This document shows, piece by piece, positions 54,453 to 64,000 of a stretch of 64,000 bases of DNA. The DNA is taken from NCBI RefSeq assembly GCF_050948215.1, contig NW_027488837.1:62001-126000 (forward strand). The letters are read 5' to 3'. This DNA comes from Halictus rubicundus (Eukaryota > Arthropoda > Insecta > Hymenoptera > Halictidae). The first letter of the stretch is position 1; every line of letters begins with the position of its first letter. The position numbers and the translations under genes were made by a program. Under the pieces are notes generated by a model. The model worked only from the letters and a program-made list of their open reading frames with translations, was not told the DNA's origin and did not search any database.

Positions 54453-54487
54453 GGGGATTGGATAGTATAGAGGACAGGAGACGATAG
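54453..54487 (+). repeat. Truncated module A, last 35 bp only
   Basis: 3' end of module A of the CAGGAG interior type, although it lies among right-end CATGAG copies; this suggests it was brought in from elsewhere in the array. Confidence 0.75.
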
Positions 54488-54856
54488 AGGATAGGATAGG
54501 ATAGAGGATAGAATAGGATAGAGGATAGGATAGGATAGAGGATAGGATAGGATAGAGGATAGGATAGGATAGAGGATAGGATAGGATAGAGGATAGGATA
54601 GGATAGAGGATAGGATAGGATAGAGGATAGGATAGGATAGAGGATAGGATAGGATAGAGGATAGGATAGGATAGAGGATAGGATAGGATAGAGGATAGGA
54701 TAGGATAGAGGATACGATATAGGATTGGATAGGATAGAGGATAGGATAGGAAAGAGGATAGGATAGGATAGAGAATGGGATAGGATAGAGGATAGGATAG
54801 GATAGAGGATAGGATATGATAGAGGATAGGATAGGATAGAGGATAGGATAGGATAG

Positions 54857-54979
54857 ATGATATTGTAGGATAGAGGAATCATAGGACAGAGGATACGATA
54901 TTATAGAGGATAGGATAGCATAGGATAGACGATAGGATAGGATAGGGGATTGGATAGTATATAGGACATGAGACGATAG
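54857..54979 (+). repeat. Module A copy 31 (shortened, 123 bp)
   Basis: Right-end type and the only copy not 130 bp long. The central GCATAGCGGAAAGGG stretch is replaced by GCATAGGATAGACG, and GTATATAGG replaces GTATAGAGG. Last recognisable full module A before the diverged region. Confidence 0.85.
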
Positions 54980-56622
54980 AGGATAGGATAGGATAGAGGA
55001 TAGGATAGGATAGAGGATAGGATAGGATAGAGGATAGGATAGGATAGAGGATAGGATAGGATAGAGGATAGGATAGGATAGAGGATAGGATAGGATAGAG
55101 GATAGGATAGGATAGAGGATAGGATAGGATAGAGGATAGGATAGGATAGAGGATAGGATAGGATAGAGGATAGGATAGGATAGAGGATAGGATAGGATAG
55201 AGGATAGGATAGGATAGAGGATAGGATAGGATAGGATAGAGGATAGGATAGGATAGAGGATAGGATAGGATAGAGGATAGGATAGGATAAAGGTTTGGAT
55301 AGGATAGAGGATAGGATAGGATAGAGGATAGGATAGGATAGAGGATAGGATAGGATAGAGGATAGGATAGGATAGAGGATACGATATAGGATTGGATAGG
55401 ATAGAGGATAGGATAGGAAAGAGGATAGGATAGGATAGAGAATGGGATAGGATAGAGGATAGGATAGGATAGAGGATAGGATAAGATAGAGGATAGGATA
55501 GGATAGAGGATAGGATAGGATAGAGGATAGGATAGGATAGAGGATAGGATAGGATAGAGGATAGGATATGATAGAGGATAGGATAGGATAGAGGATAGGA
55601 TAGGATAGAGGATAGGATAGGATAGAGGATAGGATAGGATAGAGGATAGGATAGGATAGAGGATAGGATAGGATAGAGGATAGGATAGGATAGAGGATAG
55701 GATAGGATAGAGGATAGGATAGGATAGAGGATAGGATAGGATAGAGGATAGGATAGGATAGAGGATAGGATAGGATAGAGGATAGGATAGGATAGAGGAT
55801 AGGATAGGATAGAGGATACGATAGGATAGAGGATAGGATAGGATAGAGGATAGGATAGGATAGAGGATAGGATAGGATAGAGGATAGGATAGGATTGAGG
55901 ATAGGATAGGATAGAGGATAGGATAGGATAGAGGATAGGATAGGATAGGATAGAGGATAGGATAGGATAGAGGATAGGATAGGATAGAGGATAGGATAGG
56001 ATAGAGGATAGGATAGGATAGAGGATAGGATAGGATAGAGGATAGGATAGGATAGAGGATAGGATAGGATAGAGGATACGATATAGGATTGGATAGGATA
56101 GAGGATAGGATACGAAAGAGGATAGGATAGGATAGAGAATGGGATAGGATAGAGCATAGGATAGGATAGAGGATAGGATAGGATAGAGGATAGGATAGGA
56201 TAGGATAGAGGATAGGATAGGATAGAGGATACGATAGGATAGAGGATAGGATAGGATAGAGGATAGGATAGGATAAAGGTTTGGATAGGATAGAGGATAG
56301 GATAGGATAGAGGATAGGATAGGATAGAGGATAGGATAGGATAGAGGATAGGATAGGATAGAGGATAGGATAGGATAGAGGATAGGATAGGATAGAGGAT
56401 AGGATAGGATAGAGGATAGGATAGGATAGAGGATAGGATAGGATAGAGGATAGGATAGGATAGAGGATAGGATAGGATAGAGGATAGGATAGGATAGAGG
56501 ATAGGATAGGATAGAGGATAGGATAGGATAGAGGATAGGATAGGATAGAGGATAGGATAGGATAGGATAGAGAATAGGATAGGATAGAGGATAGGATAGG
56601 ATAGAGGATAGGATAGGATAGA

Positions 56623-56697
56623 GGATGGGATGGGATAAAGGATACGATATTATAGAGGATAGGATAGGATAGGATAGAGGATACGATATAGGATTGG
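56623..56697 (+). repeat. Module B derivative (75 bp), copy 1
   Basis: Starts as module B, but the GATATGATCGG end is replaced by GATACGATATAGGATTGG, a chimera of two variant units. Found only in the right-hand end of the window. Counterpart of 61702-61776 at an offset of 5,079 bp. Confidence 0.8.
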
Positions 56698-57720
56698 ATA
56701 GGATAGAGGATAGGATAGGAAAGAGGATAGGGTAGGATAGAGGATAGGATAGGATAGAGGATAGGATAGGATAGAGGATAGGATAGGATAGAGGATAGGA
56801 TGGGATAGAGGATACGATATTATAGAGGATAGGATAGGATAGACGATAGGATAGGATAGAGGATAGGATAGGATAGAGGATAGGATAGGATAGAGGATAG
56901 GATAGGATAGACGATAGGATAGGATAGAGGATAGGATAGGATAGAGGATAGGATAGGATAGTGGATAGGATAGGATAGAGGATAGGATAGGATAGAGGAT
57001 AGGATAGGATAGAGGATAGGATAGGATAGGATAGAGAATAGGATAGGATAGATGATATTATAGGAAAGAGGGTAGGATAGGATAGAGGATACGATATTAT
57101 AGACGATAGGATAGGATAGAGTATAGGATAGGATAGAGGATAGGATAGGATATTGGATAGGATAAGATAGGATAGAGGATAGGATATAGGATTGGATAGG
57201 ATAGAGGATAGGATAGGGTAGAGGATAGGATAGGATAGAGGATAGGATAAGATAGAGGATAGGATAGGATAGAGGATAGGATAGGATAGAGGATAGGATA
57301 GGATAGAGGATAGGATAGGATAGAGGATAGGATAGGATAGAGGATACGAAATAGGATTGGATAGGATAGAGGATAGGATAGGAAAGAGGATAGGATGGGA
57401 TAAAGGATACGATATTATAGAGGATAGGATAGGATAGGATAGAGGATATGATCGGATAGAGCATAGGATAGGTTTGAGGATATTATACGATAGAATATGA
57501 TAGAGGATACGATATTATAGAGGATACAATACGGTAGAGGATAGGATAGGGAATTCGATAGGACAGAGGATAGGATACGATAGAGGATACGAAATTATAG
57601 AGGATAGGATAGGATAGAGGATAGGATCGGATAGAGGATAGGATAGGGGATTGGATAGAATAGAGGGTAGGATAGGATATAGGATAGGATAAGATAGAGG
57701 ATAGGATAGGATAGAGGATA

Positions 57721-58819
57721 GGAAATAGGATTGAATAGAATAGAGGATAGGATATAATACAGGATATTATAGGATAGTCGATAGGATAGGATTGAGGATA
57801 GGACGGGATAGAGGAGAGGATAGAGAATAGGACAGGATAGAGGGTAGGATAGGCGATTGGATAGGATAGCGGATAGGAGACGATAGAGGATATGATAGGA
57901 TAGAGTATAGGATAGGATGCAGAATAGGATAGGATAGGTGATAGGATAGGATAGAGGATAGGGGATTGGATAGGATAGAGGATAGGATATAATACAGGAT
58001 ATGATAGGATACAGGATAGGATAGGATTGAGGATAGGACGGGATAGACGATAGGATACAGGATTGGATAGGATAGAGGATATTATAGGAAAGAGGGTGGG
58101 ATCTGATAGAGGATACGTTATTATAGAGGATAGGGTAGGATAGAGGATCGGATAGGATAGAGGATTGGATAGGATAGAGGGTAGCATGGGATTGAGGATA
58201 GGATATGTTAGAGGCTAGGATACGATAGAGGATAGGATATAATACAGGATAGGATAGGATAGAGGATAGGATAGGATAGAGGATAGGATAGTATAGAGGA
58301 TAGGATAGGATAGAGGAGAGGATAGGATAGAGAATGGGATAGGATAGAGGATAGGATAGGATAGAGGATAGGATAGGATAGAGGATAGGATAGGATAGAG
58401 GATATGATAGGATAGAGGATAGGATAGGATAGGATAGAGGATAGGATAGGATATTGGATGGGATAAGATAGGATAGAGGATAGGATAGAGGATTGGATAG
58501 GATAGAGGATAGGATAGGGTAGAGGATAGGATGGGATAGAGGATAGGATAGGATAGAGGATAGGATAGGATAGATGATATTATAGGATAGAGGATAGGAT
58601 AGGATAGAGGATAGAATAGGATAGAGGATAGGATAGGATAGAGGATAGGATAGGATAGAGGATAGGATAGGAGAGAAGGATAGAATAGGATAGAGGATAG
58701 GATACGATAGAGGATAGGATAGAGGATAGGATAGGTTAGAGGATAGGATAGGATAGGATAGAGGATAGGATAGGATAGAGGATAGGATAGGATAGAGGAT
58801 AGGATAGGATAGAGGATAG
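57721..58819 (+). repeat. Second higher-order repeat family, copy 1 (1,099 bp)
   Basis: Starts with GGAAATAGGATTG and carries GATATAATACAGG, GGACGGG, GGCGATTGG, GGATGCAGAATAGG, GGATCTGATAG, GATACGTTATTATAG, GGCTAGG and ATATTGGATGGG in fixed order. Matches 59270-60419 at an offset of 1,549 bp with few mismatches. Confidence 0.8.
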
Positions 58820-58869
58820 TATAGGATAGAGGATAGGATAGGATAGAGGATAGGATAGGATAGAGGATA

Positions 58870-59169
58870 GGAAATAGGATTGAATAGAATAGAGGATAGG
58901 ATATAATACAGGATATTATAGGCTAGGCGATAGGATAGGATTGAGGATAGGACGGGATAGAGGAGAGGATAGAGAATAGGATAGGATAGAGGGTAGGATA
59001 GGCGATTGGATAGGATAGCGGATAGGAGACGATAGAGGATATGATATAATAGAGTATAGGATAGGATGCAGAATAGGATAGGATAGGTGATAGGATAGGA
59101 TAGAGGATAGGGGATTGGATAGGATAGAGGATAGGATATAATACAGGATATGATAGGATACAGGATAGG
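58870..59169 (+). repeat. Second family, partial copy
   Basis: Carries only the first 300 bp or so of the second-family unit, with private changes (GGCTAGGCGATAGG, GATATAATAGAG), then returns to canonical 17-mers. It starts exactly 400 bp before the next copy, and the bases preceding both starts (GGATAGTATAGGATAG and following) are the same, indicating a local 400-bp tandem duplication. Confidence 0.75.
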
Positions 59170-59269
59170 ATAGGATAGAGGATAGGATAGGATAGAGGAT
59201 AGGATAGGATAGAGGATAGTATAGGATAGAGGATAGGATAGGATAGAGGATAGGATAGGATAGAGGATA

Positions 59270-60419
59270 GGAAATAGGATTGAATAGAATAGAGGATAGG
59301 ATATAATACAGGATATTATAGGATAGTCGATAGGATAGGATTGAGGATAGGACGGGATAGAGGAGAGGATAGAGAATAGGATAGGATAGAGGGTAGGATA
59401 GGCGATTGGATAGGATAGCAGATAGGAGACGATAGAGGATATGATAGGATAGAGTATAGGATAGGATGCAGAATAGGATAGGATAGGTGATAGGATAGGA
59501 TAGAGGATAGGGGATTGGATAGGATAGAGGATAGGATATAATACAGGATATGATAGGATACAGGATAGGATAGGATTGAGGATAGGACGGGATAGACGAT
59601 AGGATACAGGATTGGATAGGATAGAGGATATTATAGGAAAGAGGGTGGGATCTGATAGAGGATACGTTATTATAGAGGATAGGGTAGGATAGAGGATCGG
59701 ATAGGATAGAGGATTGGATAGGATAGAGGGTAGCATGGGATTGAGGATAGGATATGTTAGAGGCTAGGATACGATAGAGGATAGGATATAATACAGGATA
59801 GGATAGGATAGAGGATAGGATAGGATAGAGGATAGGATAGTATAGAGGATAGGATAGGATAGAGGAGAGGATAGGATAGAGAATGGGATAGGATAGAGGA
59901 TAGGATAGGATAGAGGATAGGATAGGATAGAGGATAGGATAGGATAGAGGATATGATAGGATAGAGGATAGGATAGGATAGGATAGAGGATAGGATAGGA
60001 TATTGGATGGGATAAGATAGGATAGAGGATAGGATAGAGGATTGGATAGGATAGAGGATAGGATAGGGTAGAGGATAGGATGGGATAGAGGATAGGATAG
60101 GATAGAGGATAGGATAGGATAGATGATATTATAGGATAGAGGATAGGATAGGATAGAGGATAGAATAGGATAGAGGTTAGGATAGGATAGAGGATAGGAT
60201 AGGATAGAGGATAGAATAGGATAGAGGTTAGGATAGGATAGAGGATAGGATAGGATAGAGGATAGGATAGGAGAGAAGGATAGAATAGGTTAGAGGATAG
60301 GATACGATAGAGGATAGGATAGAGGATAGGATAGGTTAGAGGATAGGATAGGATAGGATAGAGGATAGGATAGGATAGAGGATAGGATAGGATAGAGGAT
60401 AGGATAGGATAGAGGATAG
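59270..60419 (+). repeat. Second higher-order repeat family, copy 2 (1,150 bp)
   Basis: Equals copy 1 plus 51 bp. The extra 51 bp (3 x 17) is a tandem duplication of the GATAGAATAGGATAGAGG-GGTTAGG unit near 60160-60262. Confidence 0.8.
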
Positions 60420-61701
60420 GATAGGATAGAGGATAGGATGGGATAGAGGATACGATATTATAGAGGATAGGATAGGATAGACGATAGGATAGGATAGAGG
60501 ATAGGATAGGATAGAGGATAGGATAGGATAGAGGATAGGATAGGATAGAGGATAGGATAGGATAGACGATAGGATAGGATAGAGGATAGGATAGGATAGA
60601 GGATAGGATAGGATAGTGGATAGGATAGGATAGAGGATAGGATAGGATAGAGGATAGGATAGGATAGAGGATAGGATAGGATAGGGTAGAGGATAGGATA
60701 GGATAGAGGATAGGATAGGATAGACGATAGGATAGGATAGAGGATAGGATATGATAGAGGATAGGATAGGATAGAGTATAGGATAGGATAGAGGATAGGA
60801 TAGGATATAGGATAGGATGGGATAGAGGATAGGATAGGATAGAGGATAGGAAATGATAGAGGATAGGATACGATAGAGGATAGGATAAAGGATTGGATAG
60901 GATAGAGGTCAGGATACGGTAGAGTATAGGGTAGGATAGAGGATAGGATAGGATAGAGATTAGGATAGGAAAGAGGATAGGATAGGATAGTGGATAGGAT
61001 AGGATAGAGGATATGATAGGATAGAGTATGGGATAGGGAAGAGGAGAGGATAGGATAGAGGATAGGATAGGATAGAGGATAGGATAGGATAGAGGATAGG
61101 ATAGTATAGAGGATAGGATAGTATAGAGGATAGGATAGGATAGAGGATAGGATAGGATAGAGGATAGGATAGGATATTGGATACGATAGGCTTGAGGATA
61201 GGTTTGGTGAGAGGATAGGATAGGATAAAGGATAGGATAGGATAGTGGATAGGATAGGATAGAGGATAGCATAGAGAATAGGATAGGATACAGGATAGGA
61301 TAGGCGATTGGATAGGATAGATGATATTATAGGAAAGAGGATATGATATGATAGAGGATACGATATTATAGAGGATAGGGTAGGATAGAGGATAGGATAG
61401 GATAGAGGATAGGATAGGATAGTGGATAGGATAGGATGAAGATAGGATAGGAAAGAGGATAGGATAGGATAGAGGAGAGGATAGGATAGAGGATAGGATA
61501 GGTTAGAGGATAGGATAGGATAGAGGATAGGATAGAGGATTGGATAGGATAGTGGATACGATATTATAGAGGATAGGGTAGGATAGAGGATAGGATAGGA
61601 TAGAGGATAGGATAGGATAGAGGATACGATATAGGATTGGATACGATAGAGGATAGGATAGGAAAGAGGATAGGATAGGATAGAGGATAGGATAGGATAG
61701 A

Positions 61702-61776
61702 GGATGGGATGGGATAAAGGATACGATATTATAGAGGATAGGATAGGATAGGATAGAGGATACGATATAGGATTGG
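61702..61776 (+). repeat. Module B derivative (75 bp), copy 2
   Basis: Same chimera as at 56623; the following sequence also matches up to and beyond the GATGGGATAGAGG unit at 61878 (56799 in the other copy). Confidence 0.8.
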
Positions 61777-62328
61777 ATAGGATAGAGGATAGGATAGGAA
61801 AGAGGATAGGGTAGGATAGAGGATAGGATAGGATAGAGGATAGGATAGGATAGAGGATAGGATAGGATAGAGGATAGGATGGGATAGAGGATACGATATT
61901 ATAGAGGATAGGATAGGATAGACGATAGGATAGGATAGAGGATAGGATAGGATAGAGGATAGGATAGGATAGAGGATAGGATAGGATAGACGATAGGATA
62001 GGATAGAGGGTAGGATAGGATAGAGGATAGGATAGGATAGTGGATAGGATAGGATAGAGTATAGGATAGGATAGAGGATAGGATAGGATATTGGATGGGA
62101 TAAGATAGGATAGAGGATAGGATATAGGATTGGATAGGATAGAGGATAGGTTAGGGTAGAGGATAGGATAGGATAGAGGATAGGATAGGATAGAGGATAG
62201 GATAGGATAGAGAATGGGATAGGATAGAGCATAGGATAGGATAGAGGATAGGATAGGATAGAGGATAGGATAGGATAGAGGATAGGATAGGATAGAGGAT
62301 AGGATAGGATAGAGGATAGGATAGGATA

Positions 62329-62570
62329 GGGGATAGGATAGGATAGAGGATAGGATAGGATAAAGGTTTGGATAGGATAGAGGATAGGATAGGATAGAGG
62401 ATAGGATAGGATAGAGGATACGATATAGGATTGGATAGGATAGAGGATAGGATAGGAAAGAGGATAGGATAGGATAGAGGATAGGATAGGATAGAGGATG
62501 GGATGGGATAAAGGATACGATATTATAGAGGATAGGATAGGATCGGATAGAGGATACGATATAGGATTGG
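62329..62570 (+). repeat. 624-bp-period repeat, copy 1
   Basis: Order of units GATAGGGGATAGG, TAAAGGTTTGG, GATACGATATAGG, GGAAAGAGG, then the module B derivative. Repeated in the same order 624 bp downstream (62953-63194). Confidence 0.7.
62496..62570 (+). repeat. Module B derivative (75 bp), copy 3
   Basis: As copies 1 and 2, but with GGATCGG in place of GGATAGG in the centre. Confidence 0.8.
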
Positions 62571-62952
62571 ATAGGATAGAGGATAGGATAGGATAGAGGA
62601 TAGGATAGGATAGAGGATAGGATAGGATAGAGGATAGGATAGGATAGAGGATAGGATAGGATAGAGGATAGGATAGGATAGAGGATAGGATAGGATAGAG
62701 GATAGGATAGGATAGAGGATAGGATAGGATAGAGGATAGGATAGGATAGAGGATAGGATAGGATAGAGGATAGGATAGGATAGAGAATAGGATAGGATAG
62801 AGGATAGGATAGGATAGAGGATAGGATAGGATAGAGGATATGATAGGATAGAGGATAGGAAAGGATAGAGGATAGGATAGGATAGGATAGAGGATAGGAT
62901 AGAGGATAGGATAGGATAGAGGATAGGATAGGATAGAGGATAGGATAGGATA

Positions 62953-63194
62953 GGGGATAGGATAGGATAGAGGATAGGATAGGATAAAGGTTTGGATAGG
63001 ATAGAGGATAGGATAGGATAGAGGATAGGATAGGATAGAGGATACGATATAGGATTGGATAGGATAGAGGATAGGATAGGAAAGAGGATAGGATAGGATA
63101 GAGGATAGGATAGGATAGAGGATGGGATGGGATAAAGGATACGATATTATAGAGGATAGGATAGGATCGGATAGAGGATACGATATAGGATTGG
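62953..63194 (+). repeat. 624-bp-period repeat, copy 2
   Basis: Second copy of the block at 62329-62570, including its private GGATCGG change. Confidence 0.7.
63120..63194 (+). repeat. Module B derivative (75 bp), copy 4
   Basis: Shares the central GGATCGG with copy 3, 624 bp upstream. Confidence 0.8.
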
Positions 63195-64000
63195 ATAGGA
63201 TAGAGGATAGGATAGGATAGAGGATAGGATAGGATAGAGGATAGGATAGGATAGAGGATAGGATAGGATAGAGGATAGGATAGGATAGAGGATAGGATAG
63301 AATAGAGGATAGGATAGGATAGAGGATAGGATAGGATAGAGGATAGGATAGGATAGAGGATAGGATAGGATAGAGGATAGGGTAGGATAGAGGATAGGAT
63401 AGGATAGAGGATAGGATAGGATAGAGGATAGGATAGGATAGAGGATAGGATAGGATAGAGGATAGGATAGGATAGAGGATAGGATAGGATAGAGGATAGG
63501 ATAGGATAGAGGATAGGATAGGATAGAGGATAGGATAGGATAGAGGATAGGATAGGATAGAGGATAGGATAGGATAGAGGATAGGATAGGATAGAGGATA
63601 GGATAGGATAGAGGATAGGATAGGAGAGAAGGATAGAATAGGATAGAGGATAGGATACGATAGAGGATAGGATAGAGGATAGGATAGGTTAGAGGATAGG
63701 ATAGGATAGGATAGAGGATAGGATAGGATAAAGGTTTGGATAGGATAGAGGATAGGATAGGATAGAGGATAGGATAGGATAGAGGATACGAAATAGGATT
63801 GGATAGGATAGAGGATAGGATAGGAAAGAGGATAGCATAGGATAGAGAATGGGATAGGATAGAGGATAGGATAGGATAGAGGATAGGATAAGATAGAGGA
63901 TAGGATAGGATAGAGGATAGGATAGGATAGAGGATAGGATAGGATAGAGGATAGGATAGGATAGAGTATAGGATAGGATAGAGGATAGGATAGGACAGAG

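Larger units (their letters stand above)
23898..56622 (+). repeat. Satellite array, right arm
   Basis: The same 17-bp satellite in the same orientation and the same phase as before the island. It carries module A copies 13-31 and nine copies of module B. Between about 24 and 34 kb the blocks are rich in the variants GGGGACAGG, GGATACAGG, GGAGAGG and GAGCATAGG. From about 46 kb onward long stretches are pure 17-mers. No gene is present. Confidence 0.97.
56623..62230 (+). repeat. Diverged satellite with its own higher-order repeat
   Basis: Still GGATA/GGATAGA-based and in the same orientation, but with many more substitutions: GGAAATAGGATTG, GATATAATACAGG, GGCGATTGG, GGATGCAGAATAGG, ATATTGGATGGG, GGACGGG, GATATTATAGG. 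Full module A is absent. Its internal unit is about 1.1 kb (see 57721-58819 and 59270-60419). The variant load suggests an older or less homogenised part of the array. No gene is present. Confidence 0.9.
62231..64000 (+). repeat. Satellite array, distal canonical part
   Basis: Return to mostly canonical 17-mers with TAAAGGTTTGG and GATACGATATAGG units and two 75-bp derivatives of module B. Around 63624-63700 a piece typical of the diverged region (GAGAGAAGGATAGAATAGG, then GGTTAGAGG) reappears. The array runs off the right edge. No gene is present. Confidence 0.95.

Noticed and set aside
1..64000. Telomere or long telomeric repeat array
   Set aside because: The G-rich strand bias is telomere-like, but GGATAGGATAGGATAGA matches no telomere repeat known to me, and the array is full of diverged units and higher-order structure, unlike telomerase products. 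The short ATAGGTTAGGTTAATAG in the island at 23591 is isolated.
1..64000. CRISPR array or other repeat-spacer system
   Set aside because: There are no unique spacers between repeats; the units are directly adjacent and the variants are themselves repeated.
1..64000. Bkm-type GATA/GACA sex-chromosome satellite
   Set aside because: GATA occurs in every unit, but the period is 5+5+7 bp, not a tandem GATA tetranucleotide, and GACA is rare.
1..64000. CENP-B box within the satellite
   Set aside because: The box needs a TTCG and CGGGA core; the units lack both, and no candidate was seen in modules A or B.

Overview
The window is almost entirely tandem satellite DNA from a eukaryotic chromosome. 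About 62 of the 64 kb is one head-to-tail array on a single strand. Its basic unit is the 17-mer GGATAGGATAGGATAGA, made of two GGATA pentamers plus one GGATAGA heptamer; 12-, 22- and 27-bp versions arise by losing or gaining pentamers. The consensus + strand has no cytosine. I see no protein-coding gene, tRNA, rRNA or CRISPR array. The very long minus-strand open frames are artefacts: the repeat contains no TTA, CTA or TCA, so its complement carries no stop codon in any frame. The host cannot be named. The only unique DNA (the 1.9-kb island) is AT-rich and not visibly CpG-depleted, which fits an invertebrate such as an arthropod, but this is a weak inference.

Layout: (1) 1-21978, left arm of the array. 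(2) 21979-23897, a non-coding 1,919-bp island ending in a 19-nt poly(A) run. It looks like a retroposed insertion, and the 17-bp phase of the array is unbroken across it. A repeat-copy equivalent of the empty target site survives at 44956/44957. (3) 23898-56622, right arm. (4) 56623-62230, a more diverged part with its own 1.1-kb higher-order repeat. (5) 62231-64000, canonical array again, running off the window.

Variant units are arranged as higher-order repeats. A 130-bp diverged block (module A) occurs 31 times, 30 of them at exactly 130 bp. In 19 copies a 40-bp element (P) begins exactly 101 bp upstream, giving a rigid 231-bp composite. A 68-bp block (module B, exactly 4 x 17) occurs 15 times, one of them 5 bp shorter, with four 75-bp derivatives at the right end. 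Distances between markers run from 0.4 to 3.7 kb. Where related blocks can be aligned, length differences are usually whole multiples of 17 bp, sometimes with a 5-bp pentamer step, as expected from unequal exchange. Some neighbouring blocks of about 1.75 kb differ at only two positions, and another related pair lies 16.9 kb apart.

No undescribed gene system is present. The most notable points are the phase-preserving insertion with its empty paralogous site, the fixed-spacing P+A composite, the 17-bp quantised length variation, and the extreme strand asymmetry with a two-tetrad G-quadruplex-type pattern over 62 kb. All alignments were done by eye.
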